Assembly (NCBI RefSeq): GCF_018691265.1 | Contig: NW_024881330.1 | Coordinates: 15,189,386 to 15,253,385, forward strand | Source: Tyto alba | Taxonomy: Eukaryota > Chordata > Aves > Strigiformes > Tytonidae | Length of the DNA: 64,000 nt | Direction of reading: 5' to 3' | In this document: positions 1 through 11,560 of the stretch, in pieces | Layout of the letters: the number at the start of each line of letters is the position of its first letter | How positions within the stretch are numbered: position 1 is the stretch's first letter | Notes under the pieces: model-generated | What the model saw: only the letters and a program-made list of their open reading frames with translations | Told to the model about the DNA's origin: nothing | Database searches by the model: none | Program-made: the position numbers and the translations under genes

Positions 1-3000
1 ACCTGGCTGCCTTGGCTCTCCAGGGTTCCAGGTTGCCTTTTAAAGCAAGGAACCGTATCTGGCTGGTTAAGGGAGTTTGAGGGTCCTTTCATACAGGCAC
101 CACACAGCTGGGAGGCTGCTGTCGAGCCAGAGACCCTCCTTGGTGGGGTGTGCTGGTGTTACTGAGAGCAGAATGAGGTCTCTGACCTGTTCCAATAACA
201 TTTCCATGCTCCTAAGGATGCCAACACTTAATTTGTTTGACTTGGTGGCACTGCAGTTCTTTAGCAGTATATTGGCCCTTTTAGCAGTCAAAGGGCCAAT
301 TCTCCTTTCGTTTACACTGAGAAATTCCTCTTAGATGTGTGAGGGTACAGTAAAGGTAAAAATGCAAAATTTCATCATAGCAGAGAGGAGGATCCTGAAC
401 TCATATGTTGCAGGAGGCTGGGTGGGTAGAGAGGGACATGACAGAGCACAGCAAAGTTACCAAGCAGGAAAATGTTGCAAGAATTCAATGTGGCACTCTT
501 GGCATAGGTGAGCCAGCAGGAAAAAAGGGTTGCATGGATTGTCCCCAGCAGAGAATGGGAAAGTCTTGGAGGTACAAACTGGAGCATAGTATTCTTGTAG
601 ATGAGGGATGAGTAAATGGCACTGGTTATTTAAGACAGAATTGCCCAGGGAAAGCGGTGCGTGGACTGCATAGCAGTAACACTGAATGGTTTTTCTCCCC
701 TGCTCCACTCCTGCTCCATGGTGAAAAAGAGAAACAGTTCAGCTGGTTGCAGAGGAAACCAAATTCAGCAGGACAGGCAGGAGGATGTGCCGAGTGCTGC
801 CGATGCAGGATGCAGCAAGTGCCGTGCTATTAGTACTTCTGGTAGCGTGGGGCTCTTCTTATTTTGTCATCAGTCAGGGCTTGACGTGCCAACCTTTAAT
901 CATAACGTGTTGGTCTCCGAGTTTATCTCTTGTTTGTCAGGAGCATGTATCTATTGTTTTGATGACCTATCAGTGCTGACAGGGGGTCATTTTTTTCCCT
1001 CACTTGCAGTTTGTTTGCTTTTTGGGGACTGTTTGTCTTATTGAGCGAATTCCTGGCTAAAAATCCAATAGAAGCCAAAGGATAATTAAGCAAAAGACAA
1101 TGGTGTCTTCATTTTGTGATGAATGAATTCAGGAAGGAGAAGCAGGGAGACATTTTAAAATATGCTTGTATAAAAAAGCTCTGTAATGTTTTGAAAAAGC
1201 ATAAAAACACTGCTGCAAAAGGAGTGAGCCTATAGATTTCAAAGCATTCCGAGTTTATTCAGTTGTAAATAAAATGGTTTTATCTTACTGTTAGAACATA
1301 TACACATAATTAGGCCTTATCTGATGACTGTTGGTAGGATGGTAAAGAGCTATTTGAATGTAAGTACAGGCATCATTAAGTGAATCGTAAGTAAGCTCTG
1401 TAGTTAGTTTCAGTTTGCAGGGTCTTATTCTACTGGCATATGTTGCTACTTAAAGTAACTACTGGAGTTACAAGGCTGGGAGGGAGCTCTTCAACAACTG
1501 AATCACTAGCAGACCTGTAATCATTTTACTGACTATGCTTCATCTCAAAACTGTCTTTGACCCCAGCCTCCAAGAATCCTATGCCTCTGGTGTTTATGAA
1601 CTTTCTCGTGGTTGTTTGAGGTGCAGTCAGTGTAACTGAGCTGCTGCCAAATTCCCCCAGCCATGGTTTCCCTCTGCCTCCTTTGCATCAAAGCTAGTGA
1701 AAGTAAGGGTACAGAGTGGGTCACACCAAGGCAAAACTGTTCCTTTTTTCTCTTTGATGGATTAGGCTTGTGATGAAATTAATTAATTTTCAGTGCTAAC
1801 AGATCAGTTTAAAAATAAACACAAAACTTATCAGCCAGATACACTGCCATGTCCTATCTTCTTTATGGAATGTATAGCAAATGGATGTTGTTTCCCTTTT
1901 AAGATGATAAACAGAAAGCCATTATTATGATTTGTCTTTTAGGTAAGAAATGCTGGTGTGGCCTCGAGAAGCCTGGTCTGAGCTGTGCTTCTGCACCAGT
2001 AGACGTTGTGTGCTGCTGTGCTCATATTAAAAGGAAAAGTCAGATCATCACAGTGATCTGTTTGTACTGAAAGAATATTGATTTCATTATGAAATTAAAA
2101 TTGTTCATAAAGAGGTGTTTGAATGTTATGTATAGGTGGTTTTAGGGAAATTAGTGTCTGGAGTGTATTTTCTTGAGGGAAATTTACAGTTTTTTGCATC
2201 CTAGAGGACTCCAACAGTCTTGACAGAGATGAATGAGTCACAGTATATCAGCATTTGTCTCATTTTTTGTTACTTAGTGTAAGCACAGATACATTTTTTG
2301 TAACCTTGAACTTTAGATTATGAGCTTGCTTGTCCTCTGCAATGATAAACTCCAATAGGGCACTCAGGTGTTTGCAGGAGCTGGATGCCCCTTACAGAAC
2401 ACAAACTATTTCTAATGCACATTTTTTTGATGTCAGATTGAGAAATGCTGCCTGCTGATGTGCTTACATCATCTGAAAACAGCCCTGGTAATGATGGCCA
2501 GTTCCAAATGGTAACTGTTTCTGATCCAAAAAGTGCTGAGGCAACTTCAAGAGTTAGTATAACACATGAGAACAGTATCTTTATTTTAAAAGACCATGAA
2601 TTTCAGGAAATCTGTGGTTACTCCCACCTGCAAAAGGGATTCCCATTCTGGGGAAGAGGCTGAAGAAATCTCAGCTGCAAAAGAAACGAACTGACAAGTA
2701 TTTATAATCAGGGAAACATTGTGAATCTATTTATCTATTTCTTCAGGCCTATCTCAACTACTCAATTCCTACTGAACCCAGCCTCAGGTTCTTTCACAGT
2801 ATTTTGGTAAGTTTAAGCATTTGGACAAGTAGGTTTTGATTCATAGGAAAGCAAACAGGTTTGAATTTTTTTCCTTTCTTTCATAAATCCTAAACCAGTT
2901 AAACTGCATTCCTGTTAGCCTGGCATCCTTCATGAAGAAATAAGTTACACACAGTATGTATGTAATTTCTAGATAGAAAACAATCTGTGGTTCTACGAGC

Positions 3001-6000
3001 ATCCTTTAACTTATGAATCATTAAGGAAGGTAAAGTGGTTCGTACCGTCCTTGCACTGAGACACACTCTGCTAAGATGTGGTTTAGACTATGAAAAATAA
3101 GTTAAAGACCGACTATCTCGCGTTCCCTTCATGACTTTCAATGTGACAACCACAGAATTTGCTCACACGGGTAATGTTAATGAATATTTTAATTCATTCA
3201 CAACTGCTAGTAGTTTCTTGGGTTCATTAGTGTCAGACTTCCTCTGTGCTTTGTTTCCTGACATCTTTCCGTTTCTTGTGCATGTTCCTCTTATATAGTG
3301 AGTGTTTTCATCTTCTACAGTAAATAACTCCTCACAGTGAACTTGCACATTGTTCTCAGGGATGCTGGATGAAGGGAGGGAAAGGGACAATGAATTAGCT
3401 ACCAGGAAAATTTTGTAGTTTATTTACAAGGCAGTAATTAAAAAATAAAACCAAATGAACTCAAACCAGCAGACTCCCTGTACCTTTAAACAGAATTATT
3501 CTTCTACTATGGAATCCAATTCAGGATGGGACCTTATGTTCACGTATCCTTTTGAGTGTTTACAGTCTGTAGCAGTGCATTTCAAATTCTTGCCTTGCCA
3601 TTTTCTGCCTACCTGTAATTTTGTGGAGCTATTTAAGTAGCTTAAATTTTAATCCACAGGTGTTTGGAAGAACGATGAATCAGTGGTCAAAAAACCCAGC
3701 TCATTAATTGTACATAATAGCAAAAGAATAAATAGGTCAATATTCTGTACATTATTTTACTAATAGGATAGTCTAATTGCTGTGTAGTTAGTGTTTATAG
3801 GTTACTTTGAAGATGTAATTTGTTGTATAGGACTAATGTGTTCATACACTTCTACATCTAGCTATACTCTGAAAGAAATAATTAACCTCACATGAAGTCC
3901 TTTTGGGTTTCTGGTGCACAGTGAAAGAAACCAGGGTGGGATTCAGCTAACCAAATGCCTATGTGAATCACTGAGATACCTGGCTACACCCCCCACTACA
4001 AACAGGAAAGAAATAGCCGCATTTGAGGAACAATTTGTTTCATACTAAAGTAGGTATCTGAAAATAGATCAAATGAATCATTTGTGTCTGCAAAGGAAGT
4101 TTATGGTGGCCGGGCCCGACATGGACACCTACCTTACAGATAACTAAAATTAGGTGAGAGAAATCCCTTGGCTAAACTAGTTTTTTCTGCAGTGATTTGG
4201 ATTTAATTATAAAGGCTGCTTAAAATGAGTCAAATAAAAGCCTGGGCTGGTTGACTGAAGGGACTGACTCAATGTAACTTGAAGAGTCTGGGTATGCCAT
4301 ATACATACATACTTGGTTCCACATATGTTTGACAGAGTGAATGAAAAATGTTGTTACGCTTTTTTTCTTTGCAGAAACTTATTCTCACAGAATAAGTTCC
4401 TAGAGCTGACCCATACAGGCTTGAAGCTGTTTCAGTCCACCCTATCTTCCTTCCAGAGAATTCTGAGCTTCTCAGCCCCTCATGCCTGTCAGTAGTGTAG
4501 GTGGCATCTCTGAAGCTGAGTCACAGTCTCAAGTGGTCTCTGGTAAGGTAAACACAAAGCAAATACAAGACCATCATTCCTTCTTGATCTATGGCAGACA
4601 CAAAGCTCTCTCCAGCTTTCCCCACACTAAACTGATTGTCTTCTGCTGTGAGTCCTTCCAGCCCCACAGGAGCAGTTTGTTCAGGTGATCAGTGGAGTCC
4701 ACATCTACCCACATTTTGGGTGCCCAATACTGAATGACGCACTTTACCTCAGACCTTAACAACCACTTTCCTTCCAGGGACATATTTGAATGTCCCAGTC
4801 TGGCTCTTCTCTAGACAATTTTTATTTTCATGTTTTTGCTAACCTTATTAGCAAAAAAATGAAAACATCTTTCTCAGTGTAGGATTGTGTTGTGTTCCTA
4901 CAAGGCTCTTTCCAGCTCGTTCCCCCAGAATTAGTATTCTGGATGGACTAATGCAGGGCTGTGCTTCAGAGGGGCTCTCTTCAAACTTTTCCAAATCTCT
5001 CCTCTACTTCCCATTTTTTGCTGACCATACAAGCAGCTGGCCCTCATTTCCAGCTTTTCCAGTAATCCTCACCTCCATTGGAATAGGATCTGGCTAATAC
5101 CCTTTGCCATGCACAGAGAAGGTTACCTGTCTGCAACGACCAAAAGAGGATTAATATAGAGAATAATGATAGCATATGCAGTGTGACATCTCTAAGTTAC
5201 GAATCAGATCCTTGTGTGTTGGGAGGAACCACAGCCTGAAACCTCAGAAGTCAATGAGTTACATGTAATTAGAACAACTGGAGAGGATAAGCAAGAATAC
5301 TTATCTTTATCATAACCTTCCCTCCTCTGCCTCCCAGACCAAATGGATATTTGGATAGTTTTGATGTAGAGTTCTATTATTGTTATTATCTCATTTTTTC
5401 TTTTATGCAAGTCTTTTAGTGGCATGGCATTCACAGTCACTACCATCTGCCACACACTGTCCTGTCCAAGGGGAAAACAGTGCAGTGCACTCATATACAT
5501 TCCTTGCTTAAAATTTAATGGGTCCACTGTTATGTGCCTACACTGGAAAATGCTCATATCTGAGAAAGTAGGAATGGAAAAAGTGTGCCTTTCACCAGAA
5601 AAGGCTTGTAATTGTCCTTGGTTTTGAAGAAAATTAATTTCTGCTTCTTCGGGTCCTGAGAAAGCTCTCTCTCTTGCAGAAAGCTCTGGGCTTCCTGAGC
5701 TATTGAATTGAGATTTCTCCTTGGATCTACTGACAACCTTCTAGATTTCCTCTGACAAGTTTTAAAGCATTTTCAAGACCTAGAAACTGGCTCACAGTGG
5801 GAAATAAATTCCTCAGGTCACATGCTAAGCATCCACCAACTCTGTATTCACATTTTTCCTCACAGTTTTACTTAATCTACTACTGACTGATCATCATTGT
5901 TGCTCCTTCCACCCTCCACATGGTAGAGTGCCCCACATACTCAGGGAATGTTGTGGGGCAACTGATATAAAGACGTCTATTATATGAAGTTGGGAAAATT

Positions 6001-7090
6001 AGCATCTCTTGCTAGACATTTCACTGCTGAGAAGTTAATAAGAAGGTAAAGGTTTGAAACATCTAGTAAGGGGAAAAAATGAACAGGGAATTAATGACTG
6101 AAATCTATCTCCAAAAAAGACATTACTTATATTTGTTGTACTCTTAAGCATTGAACTATGTCAGTAACAATAAGACCAAAGTAATAATTGGTATCAGACT
6201 ACTTTTTAAAAGTTATGCCTGTTTTGTAAAACACATAAGAAAAGACAAATGCAACAAAACGGAAGATATATAATGAAATTGCATCATATGGAAAGATAAT
6301 GGCTCTGCAGGTGCTCCCAGGCTGTACTGCATCATACCAACCAGCAGCTCTAGCCCCCTTACTGCCCCAACATCTGTACATCTGCACTTGATTAGTCACA
6401 GGACTTCCATGGGATTTAAAAATAGGTATAGCACTGAGGATGTTAAGGGTCTTAGCAGTTCAGAACTCAGATATGCAAATGACACACACTTCCCAGCCAC
6501 AGAGAGTTTTGTATAGTTAGTGACTATGCTTTGGTAGGCTGCTACTGCTGTCCGCAAAACAAGGTGATGCAAGTTCCTGGTCCCACCCACCTAATGAAAA
6601 TCCAGTGAAACTTTTTCTGCTTGTGTTGAAACATCTGCATGGAGAAACCAGGTGGGGAGCGGGCAGGGCCTCAGGGGCTGCAGGCGGAGATGCTGCACAC
6701 AGCAGGTAGGCAGAGAATTCTTCTACCATTTGGTGTTCTCCCTTCCCACACAAGAATAAAAGCAACCCAGATTAAGCTATTGCTTTGATCTTGCTCATTC
6801 TTTCTTACACATGTTCAATAGGTTACATGTGACTTTAATAAATAAGAAAAAAGAGGAAAAAAAAGAAATGACAATTCATGGATTTTGTACCTGTGCAAAT
6901 ATATTCAAGCAAGATGATCTTGAGCGATGCTTCCCAAATAACCATAACCATAAATGTGACACATTTCCTATTTTTATCATCATACACAGTGTCAAATTAC
7001 ATCTCTTAGTATCCATTTCAGCTAGTTGAACTACAACTACTATGTACTATTTAGGACTATATGTGAAACTAGAGATGCCTGTATATTAAT
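1..7090. other. intergenic, 3' side of COLEC10
   Basis: AT-rich sequence with stop codons in all frames. Reading frames of up to 127 codons show no family resemblance or splice pattern. Only the hairpin at 271-300 stands out. By mammalian gene order MAL2 would lie beyond the left edge. Confidence 0.7.
271..300. repeat. hairpin with 11-bp perfect stem
   Basis: ATTGGCCCTTT (271-281) and AAAGGGCCAAT (290-300) are perfect complements around an 8-base loop. Confidence 0.85.
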
Positions 7091-9515
7091 TGAATCATGG
7101 AATGGTTTGGTTTAGAAGGACCTTAAAGATCATCTCATTCCAACCCCCCTGCCAAGGGCAGGGACACCTTCCACTAGACCAGGTTGCTCAAAGTCCCGTC
7201 CAACCTGGCCTTGAACCCTTCCAGGGAGGGGGCAGCCACAACCTCTCTGGGTAACCTATTCCAGTGCCTCTCCACTCTCACAGTAAATAATCTGTCTAAT
7301 CTAAACCTACCCTCTTTCAGTTTAAAGCCATTACCCTTTGTCCTATCACTACATGCCTTTGTAAAGGTCCTCTCCAGCTTTCCCGTAGACCACCTTGAAG
7401 TACTGGGAGGCCGCTATAAGGTCTCCCCAGAGCCTTCTCTTCTCCAGGCTGAACAACCCCAACTGTCCCAGCCTGGCCTCATAGGGGAGGTGCTCCAGCC
7501 CCCTGAGCATCTTCATGGGCCTCCTCTGAACCTGGTCAAGCAGGTCCGTGTTGTTCTTATGGTGGAGGCCCCAGAGCTGGACACAACACTGCAGGTGGGG
7601 TCTCGTGAGAGTGGCTTAGATGGTGAGAATCCCCTCCCTTGACCTGCTGGCCACACTTCTCTTGATGCAGCCCAGGACACAGTTGGCTTTCTGGGCTGTG
7701 AGTGCACATTGATGGCTCACAGTCAGTTTTCCATCCACTAATACCCTCAAGTCCTTCTCAGGGCTGCTCTCAATCCACTCTTCACCCAGCCTGTATTTGT
7801 GCTTGGGATTTTCCTGACCCATGTGCAGGAATTTACACTTGGCCTTGTTGAACTTCATGAGGTTTGCGTGGGCTCACCCCTCAAGCCTGTCAAGATCCCT
7901 CTGGATGGCATCCCTTCCCTCCAGCGTGTTGACAGCACCACACAGCTTGTTGTCTTTGGTAAAGTTGCTGAGGGTGCACTCGATCCCACTGTCCATGTCA
8001 CCATCTAAGATGCTAAACCTCACTGGTCCCAACACCGACCTCTGAGGAATGCCATTGGTCACCCCTATCCACTTGGAAACTGAGCTGTTGACCACAACTT
8101 TTTTAGTGAGACCATCAAGCCAATTCCATATCCACTGAGTGGTCTATCCATCAAATCCATATCTCTTCAATTTAGAAACGAGGATGTCATGTGGGACAGT
8201 GTCAAATGCTTTGCACAAGTCCAGGTAGATGATGTCAGTTGCTCTTCCCTTATCTACCAACACTGTAACCCTGTCGTAGAAGGCCACCAGATTTGTCAGG
8301 CACAATTTGCCCTTAGTGAAGCCATGTTGGTTGTCACCAATCACCTCCTTATTTTCCATGTGTCCTGGCATAGTTTCCAGGAGGATCCACTCCATGATCT
8401 TGCCAGTCACAGAGGTGAGACTGTTTGGCCTGTAGTTCCTGGGGTCTTCTTTTTAAAAATGTGGCTTATGTTTCCCCTTTTCCAGTAAGTGAGAACTTCA
8501 CCAAACTGCCACAATTTCTCAAATATGATAGTGGCTTAGCCACTTCCTCTACCAGCTCTCTCAAGACCCATGGATGCATCTTATCAGGCCCCATGGACTT
8601 GCACACCTTCAGGTTCCTTGGATGGTCTCAAACCTGATCTCCTACAGTGGGCAGTTCTTCATTCTCCCAGTCCCTGCCACTGCCTTCTGCATCTTGGGCA
8701 GTGTAGCTGGAGCACTTGCCAGTGAAGACTGAGGCAAAAAAGTCATTGAGTACTTCAGCTTTCTCCATATCCCAGGTAGCCAGATGTTCCATTTCCTTCC
8801 AGAGAAGGCCCACATTTCCCCTAGTCTTCCTTTTATCACTGATGTACCTACACAAGCTTTTTTTCTTGCCCTTGATGCCCCTGGCTAGACTTAATTCTAT
8901 CAGGGCTTTGGCATTCCTAACTTGATCTCTGCTGCTTGGAGAGTTTCTCTTTATTCTTCCCAGGTTACCTGTCCTTGCTTCTACCTTCTGTAGGCTTCCT
9001 TGTTGTATTTGAGTTTGTCCAGGAGCTCCTTTTTCACACATGTAGGCCTCCTGGCATTCTTACCTAACTTCCTCTTTGTTGGGATACATTGCTCCTGAGC
9101 TTGGAGGAGGTGATCCTTGAATATTAACCAGCTTTCATGGGCCCCTCTTCCCTCCAGAGCTTATCCCATGATACTCTACCAAGCAGATCCCTGAAGATGC
9201 CAAGTCTGCTCTCCTGAAGTCCACGGCAGTGAGCTTGCTGTGCTCCCTTGTTGCTACCCTAAGGATCTTAAACTCCATCATTTCATGGTCACTGTAGCCA
9301 AGGCTGCCCTTGAGCTTCACACTCCCCACCAGCCCCTCCTTGTTGGTGAGAACAAAGTCCAGCACAACACCTCTCCTCATTGGCTCCTCTATCACTTGGA
9401 GAAGGCAGTATCAAATTATTCCAGGAACCTACTGGATTGCTTATGCCCTGCTGTGTTGTCCCTACAACAGATATTCTTGTGACTGTGGTTAAGAATGTGG
9501 CCCTCCATTGCTCTA
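7091..9515 (-). mobile_element. CR1 LINE, 5'-truncated, inactive
   Basis: CR1-family non-LTR retrotransposon on the minus strand. Broken reading-frame pieces run in order from the end of the endonuclease domain (RRGVVLDFVLTNKEGLVG, 9395 down) through the linker (8628-9041) and reverse transcriptase ([15 protein letters not shown] at about 8144-8410; GIPQRSVLGPV and NFTKDNKL at 7874-8095) to the C-terminal part (7616-7858). The 3' UTR follows, ending in ATTCCATGATTCA near 7091. The catalytic FADD box reads FTKD, and frameshifts separate the pieces, so no active enzyme can be made. The 5' boundary lies close to the 14-nt T run at 9523-9536. Subfamily is not assigned. Confidence 0.95.
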
Positions 9516-9539
9516 GATGCTATTTTTTTTTTTTTTAAG

Positions 9540-9924
9540 TGACTGAACAGATTGAAGGCAGTGAAAGAAGTGGATCTGCTTAATGACCATGTGAAATTGT
9601 TTGAAAAGTTTGAGGAAAATATATTTTTAATGGAATATATTGATTCTGTGACCATTTTTATTATAATTAGTTTTAAAAACATATTTACCATGGTTATCAG
9701 TATCTTATGTGCATTCTGGACCTGGGAAGAGCTGGAGTTAATGATTGCACTGAGTGAGATGACAGTTTCTGAATATAGGAGATCATAAAATTCTGGCTCT
9801 CCAAGAGCAGGAAGAACATTGTAGTACTTCTGCTGTGAAGTAGCAAGATCTTAGGCAGCTGTCTTGTGTTTACTGTACATCTACAAGCAGATATACCAGT
9901 AGACTGGTGTGACTAAATGAGGAC
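9540..9924. other. spacer between the two head-to-head CR1 copies
   Basis: About 390 bases of AT-rich sequence with no recognised feature. Parts of its right side could be decayed 5' CR1 sequence. Confidence 0.6.
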
Positions 9925-11560
9925 CTTGTTGGAGCTCCAATACAAAAAGACAGTATAGAGGAGATGGAAGCAAGGACAGGCTACAGTGCAAGAATTTAGA
10001 AATGTTGCCTGAGTATGTAGGGGTATCTTCAGGAAATCCAAAGCTTAAATGCAGCTGAGACTGGGAAGCACAACAAGATTGTGCAAGGAAAACATGGGAC
10101 CATTGCTGAATGGAGGAGCTGATGTAGTGACAGCAGACGCAGATAAAGCTGAGGTATTCAGTGGTTTCTTTGCCTTCTTTACCAACAGGCTATTGTGTTC
10201 CTCCATGCTTAGGACAAAGGTTCAGAGAGATCTACCAGCAGTAGCTGAGGGTTGGGTCAGGGATTACTTGAGAGAGTTTGACTACAAAGCTCCGTGGGAC
10301 CATACAGACCACATCCAAGGTTCTGAGGAACTGGTTGATGTCTCTGCAAGGCCTCTTTAACACCTTTGGAAGGTTATGGAGATCATGGAAGGTTCCTAAT
10401 GACTGGAACTAGGTGAATGTTGCAGCCTGAAAAATGGTCAGAAAGACAATCTAGGGAACTATATACTGATCAGGATCACTTTGGTCCCCATGGAACTTAA
10501 TGGTGCAAGTCCTCTTGGAGCACATTTTTGGGCATATGAAGGAGGAGCTGATTGGGAATCGTCAGAATGCCTGATGGGCCTGATTGTGTTCTATGATAAA
10601 ATGTTTGGTTTTGTGGATGAGTGGAGAGCATTGAAAGTCACTTATCCCAACTTTAGCAAGACTTTTGACACTGTCTCCAACATTCTTGCCTCTGAATTAG
10701 GATGTTATGGTCTGGATGAGTGGACAACCAGATGGGTAAGAATTGGTTGGATGATTGGGCTCAGAGGAGAGTGGTTAATGGGTTGTACTCTACCCAGAGG
10801 ACAGATAGAGTGCTACAGGGGTCTATATACTGAGACTGTCCAGTTTAACATCTTTATCAATTACCTGGAGGGGGTGATAAAGTCCGCTTTCATCAGGTTT
10901 GCAGATGACACCAAATTGGAGAGAACAATGGATATGCTGGTGGGCAGGGCTGCTATACAGAAGGACCTAGGCAAGCTGGAGGAATGAGCCAACAGGAACA
11001 TTATGAAATTCAGCAAGGACAAATGCAGTTTCCTTCATCTGGGAATGCCAATGATACAGGCTGATGCACTGAAACAGGCTGGGGCTGACTGGCTTTACTG
11101 AGAAGGCCCTTGGGAGTCCTGGCAGACAGTGTGCTCCCGTTCATCAGGAGTGTGCCCTGGCAGCAAAGGCGGATAGCAGCATCCTGACTGTGCTAGAGGG
11201 AGCGCAGCCAGGAACTTGAGGGAAGGGATTATCCTCCCACTCAGCACCTGTTAGACCACAGCCAGACACTGTGTCCTTTTGAGCCCCTCAGTACAGGAAA
11301 GGCATTGAAAAAATGGAGCCAAGTTCAGCTGAGGGCCCCCAAGATCATTGGAGCTGGAGCCGTGTGAGGAGGAGCTAAGGGAGCCTGATTTGTTCAGCCT
11401 GGAGTACAGGTGGCTTCAGGTGGACCTCCTAGCAGCCTGCCAGGACCTATGAGAGGGTCCTCAAGAAGACAAAGCCGGGCTTTTCACAGTGGTGATAGGT
11501 GGGTGGACAAGAAACAGCAACCAGAAATTGAAACAAGGAAGGTTCAGACTGGGAATAATG
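9925..11560 (+). mobile_element. CR1 LINE, second copy, older and more diverged
   Basis: CR1 fragment on the plus strand, starting near the linker before the reverse transcriptase (ELQYKK-like text around 9930) and continuing through frames at 10049-10360 (KENMGPLLNGGADVV, DKAEVFSGFF) and 10481-10987 (FSKTFDTVSNILASELGCYG, QFNIFINYLEGV, RFADDTKL). Decayed 3' ORF sequence then runs to about 11560. The FADD motif survives but many frames are broken. Divergence from the family looks greater than in the 7091-9515 copy. Both ends are approximate. Confidence 0.88.

Noticed and set aside
661..1044. 127-codon plus-strand reading frame
   Set aside because: No domain, no repeats, and an overlapping frame is also open; judged chance.
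7184..7642. 152-codon plus-strand reading frame
   Set aside because: Antisense of the CR1 reverse transcriptase C-terminal and 3' region.
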